A stretch of DNA of 64,000 nt, from assembly GCA_034670405.1 (NCBI GenBank), contig JAXDDX010000043.1:1-64000 (forward strand), read 5' to 3'. Source of the DNA: Hoplostethus atlanticus (taxonomy: Eukaryota > Chordata > Actinopteri > Trachichthyiformes > Trachichthyidae). This document shows positions 63,336 through 64,000 of this stretch, in pieces. The position numbers and the translations under genes were made by a program. Position 1 is the first letter of the stretch. The number at the start of each line of letters is the position of its first letter. The notes under the pieces are model-generated. The model was not told the DNA's origin and searched no databases. It was given only the letters and a program-made list of their open reading frames with translations.

Positions 63336-63853
63336 GTGAGTACACATATACAAGTGAACACATTGTGTGGTGTTTTCATACAGTATAACGGGCCTTTGGA
63401 AGTAATTATTTATTCATTTTATTTATTATTTATTTATTTAGTATTGTCATATAAATAAATGTTGATGTTTTGCTACTGGTGATGGATATAACACAATAGT
63501 GATTCAACCTCTAGCCAGTTCATGAATGCTTTTACATTTACTGTTGTAACCTGTGTGGAAGTGATGTGCTTTACATTTCCGGTTTGTTTGGAATAAATGG
63601 AAGAACTGGGTAGTTAGCATGAGCAGCGATAGCCACCATTGCTGAACAGACAAAGAAAAGAGCGCCACCTACAGAAACCCAAACTTCATCAAGAGAAAAC
63701 CCAAGGAAAAAGACGTCAGAGTACTAGACACAATGTTGGACTAGTGTTTTATGGGAAAGTGTAGTGCAGAAACACCACAGCAATGAGAACTGAGCACCAA
63801 ATATGGAGACATAATTAAAAAAAAAAGATTTTGAGAATTGCCATTTTAAGTTA

Positions 63854-63857
<4 letters not shown>

Positions 63858-63902
<45 letters not shown>
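63858..63902. repeat. (GT)n microsatellite
   Basis: An uninterrupted run of about 22 GT dinucleotides lies in the intron, about 20 bases upstream of the next desmoglein exon. Runs of this length are expected to be length-variable. Confidence 0.9.
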
Positions 63903-63908
<6 letters not shown>

Positions 63909-63924
63909 TTATTTTATACCACAG

Positions 63925-64000
63925 CTTACAGGAGAGGCCAAATATCGTAACGGCACGGTGGCTGAGAGTGATATAAATCTGAGGTTTGTTGTGCAGGATG
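63925..64000 (+). CDS. dsg2-like: Desmoglein unit B exon: EC1 second half (cut by the window end)
   Basis: TATTTTATACCACAG precedes LTGEAKYRNGTVAESDINLR and then FVVQD, where the window ends. This is the second half of EC1 leading to the calcium-binding linker. Phase 0 matches the previous exon. It is partial because of the window edge, with no sign of damage. Confidence 0.85.

Overview
The window looks like teleost fish nuclear DNA. It carries vertebrate-style split genes with short exons in large introns, and a dense mix of fish-type transposable elements: Rex1/Babar-like and L2-like LINEs, several Ty3/gypsy elements, a BEL/Pao remnant, Tc1-like, hAT-like and PIF/Harbinger-like DNA elements, and CA/GT microsatellites. 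Almost every long open frame belongs to a mobile element. The only host genes I can support are desmoglein-type desmosomal cadherins, all on the + strand.

Host genes. Three desmoglein units seem to lie head to tail. Unit 0 is represented by one cytoplasmic-domain exon (8113-8330), and I see no other exon of it here. Unit A (about 21095-36234) holds exons for late EC3, EC4, EC5, the membrane-proximal region, the transmembrane segment and a repeat-bearing tail. Its exon phases still fit together, but it has several lesions: two frame breaks and a hAT-like insertion in the EC4 exon, a frame break before the transmembrane segment, a splice donor reading AT instead of GT, and a missing stretch of cytoplasmic exons. 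I read it as a fairly young pseudogene. Unit B starts at 43657 with a signal-peptide exon, followed by an exon with a furin-like propeptide site and the EC1 start (54462-54587), then EC1 exons at 63180-63335 and 63925 onward, running off the window. All visible exons of unit B are intact and in phase, with about 20 kb of transposon-filled intron between exon 1 and the third visible exon.

Layout. 1-8.1 kb: near-complete Rex1-like LINE (minus), a gypsy remnant with SCAN-like gag, and an internally deleted Tc1-like element. 8.1-15.3 kb: the orphan desmoglein exon, a diverged LTR with a long perfect hairpin, a full-length Gmr1-type gypsy element (integrase ahead of reverse transcriptase) with a LINE inserted in one LTR, and a second Rex1-like copy. 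15.3-21 kb: BEL/Pao remnant interrupted by an L2-like LINE that is itself interrupted by a palindromic MITE, then a minisatellite and a GC-rich island. 21-36.2 kb: desmoglein unit A with hAT, two chromodomain-gypsy remnants and a Harbinger element in its introns, plus a three-level nest at 32.1-33.7 kb. 36.2-43.6 kb: intergenic, with a LINE fragment, a young L2-like copy with an open 445-codon frame, a SANT-domain MITE and a solo LTR. 43.6-64 kb: desmoglein unit B, whose introns hold LINE fragments, a Harbinger element, a 1.4-kb element with 325-bp inverted repeats and a 6-bp target duplication, a second young L2-like copy, and a degenerate gypsy element with one 1.5-kb LTR.

I found no rRNA, intact tRNA or CRISPR. 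Family names for repeats come from protein motifs and terminal structure read by eye; no database search was run.
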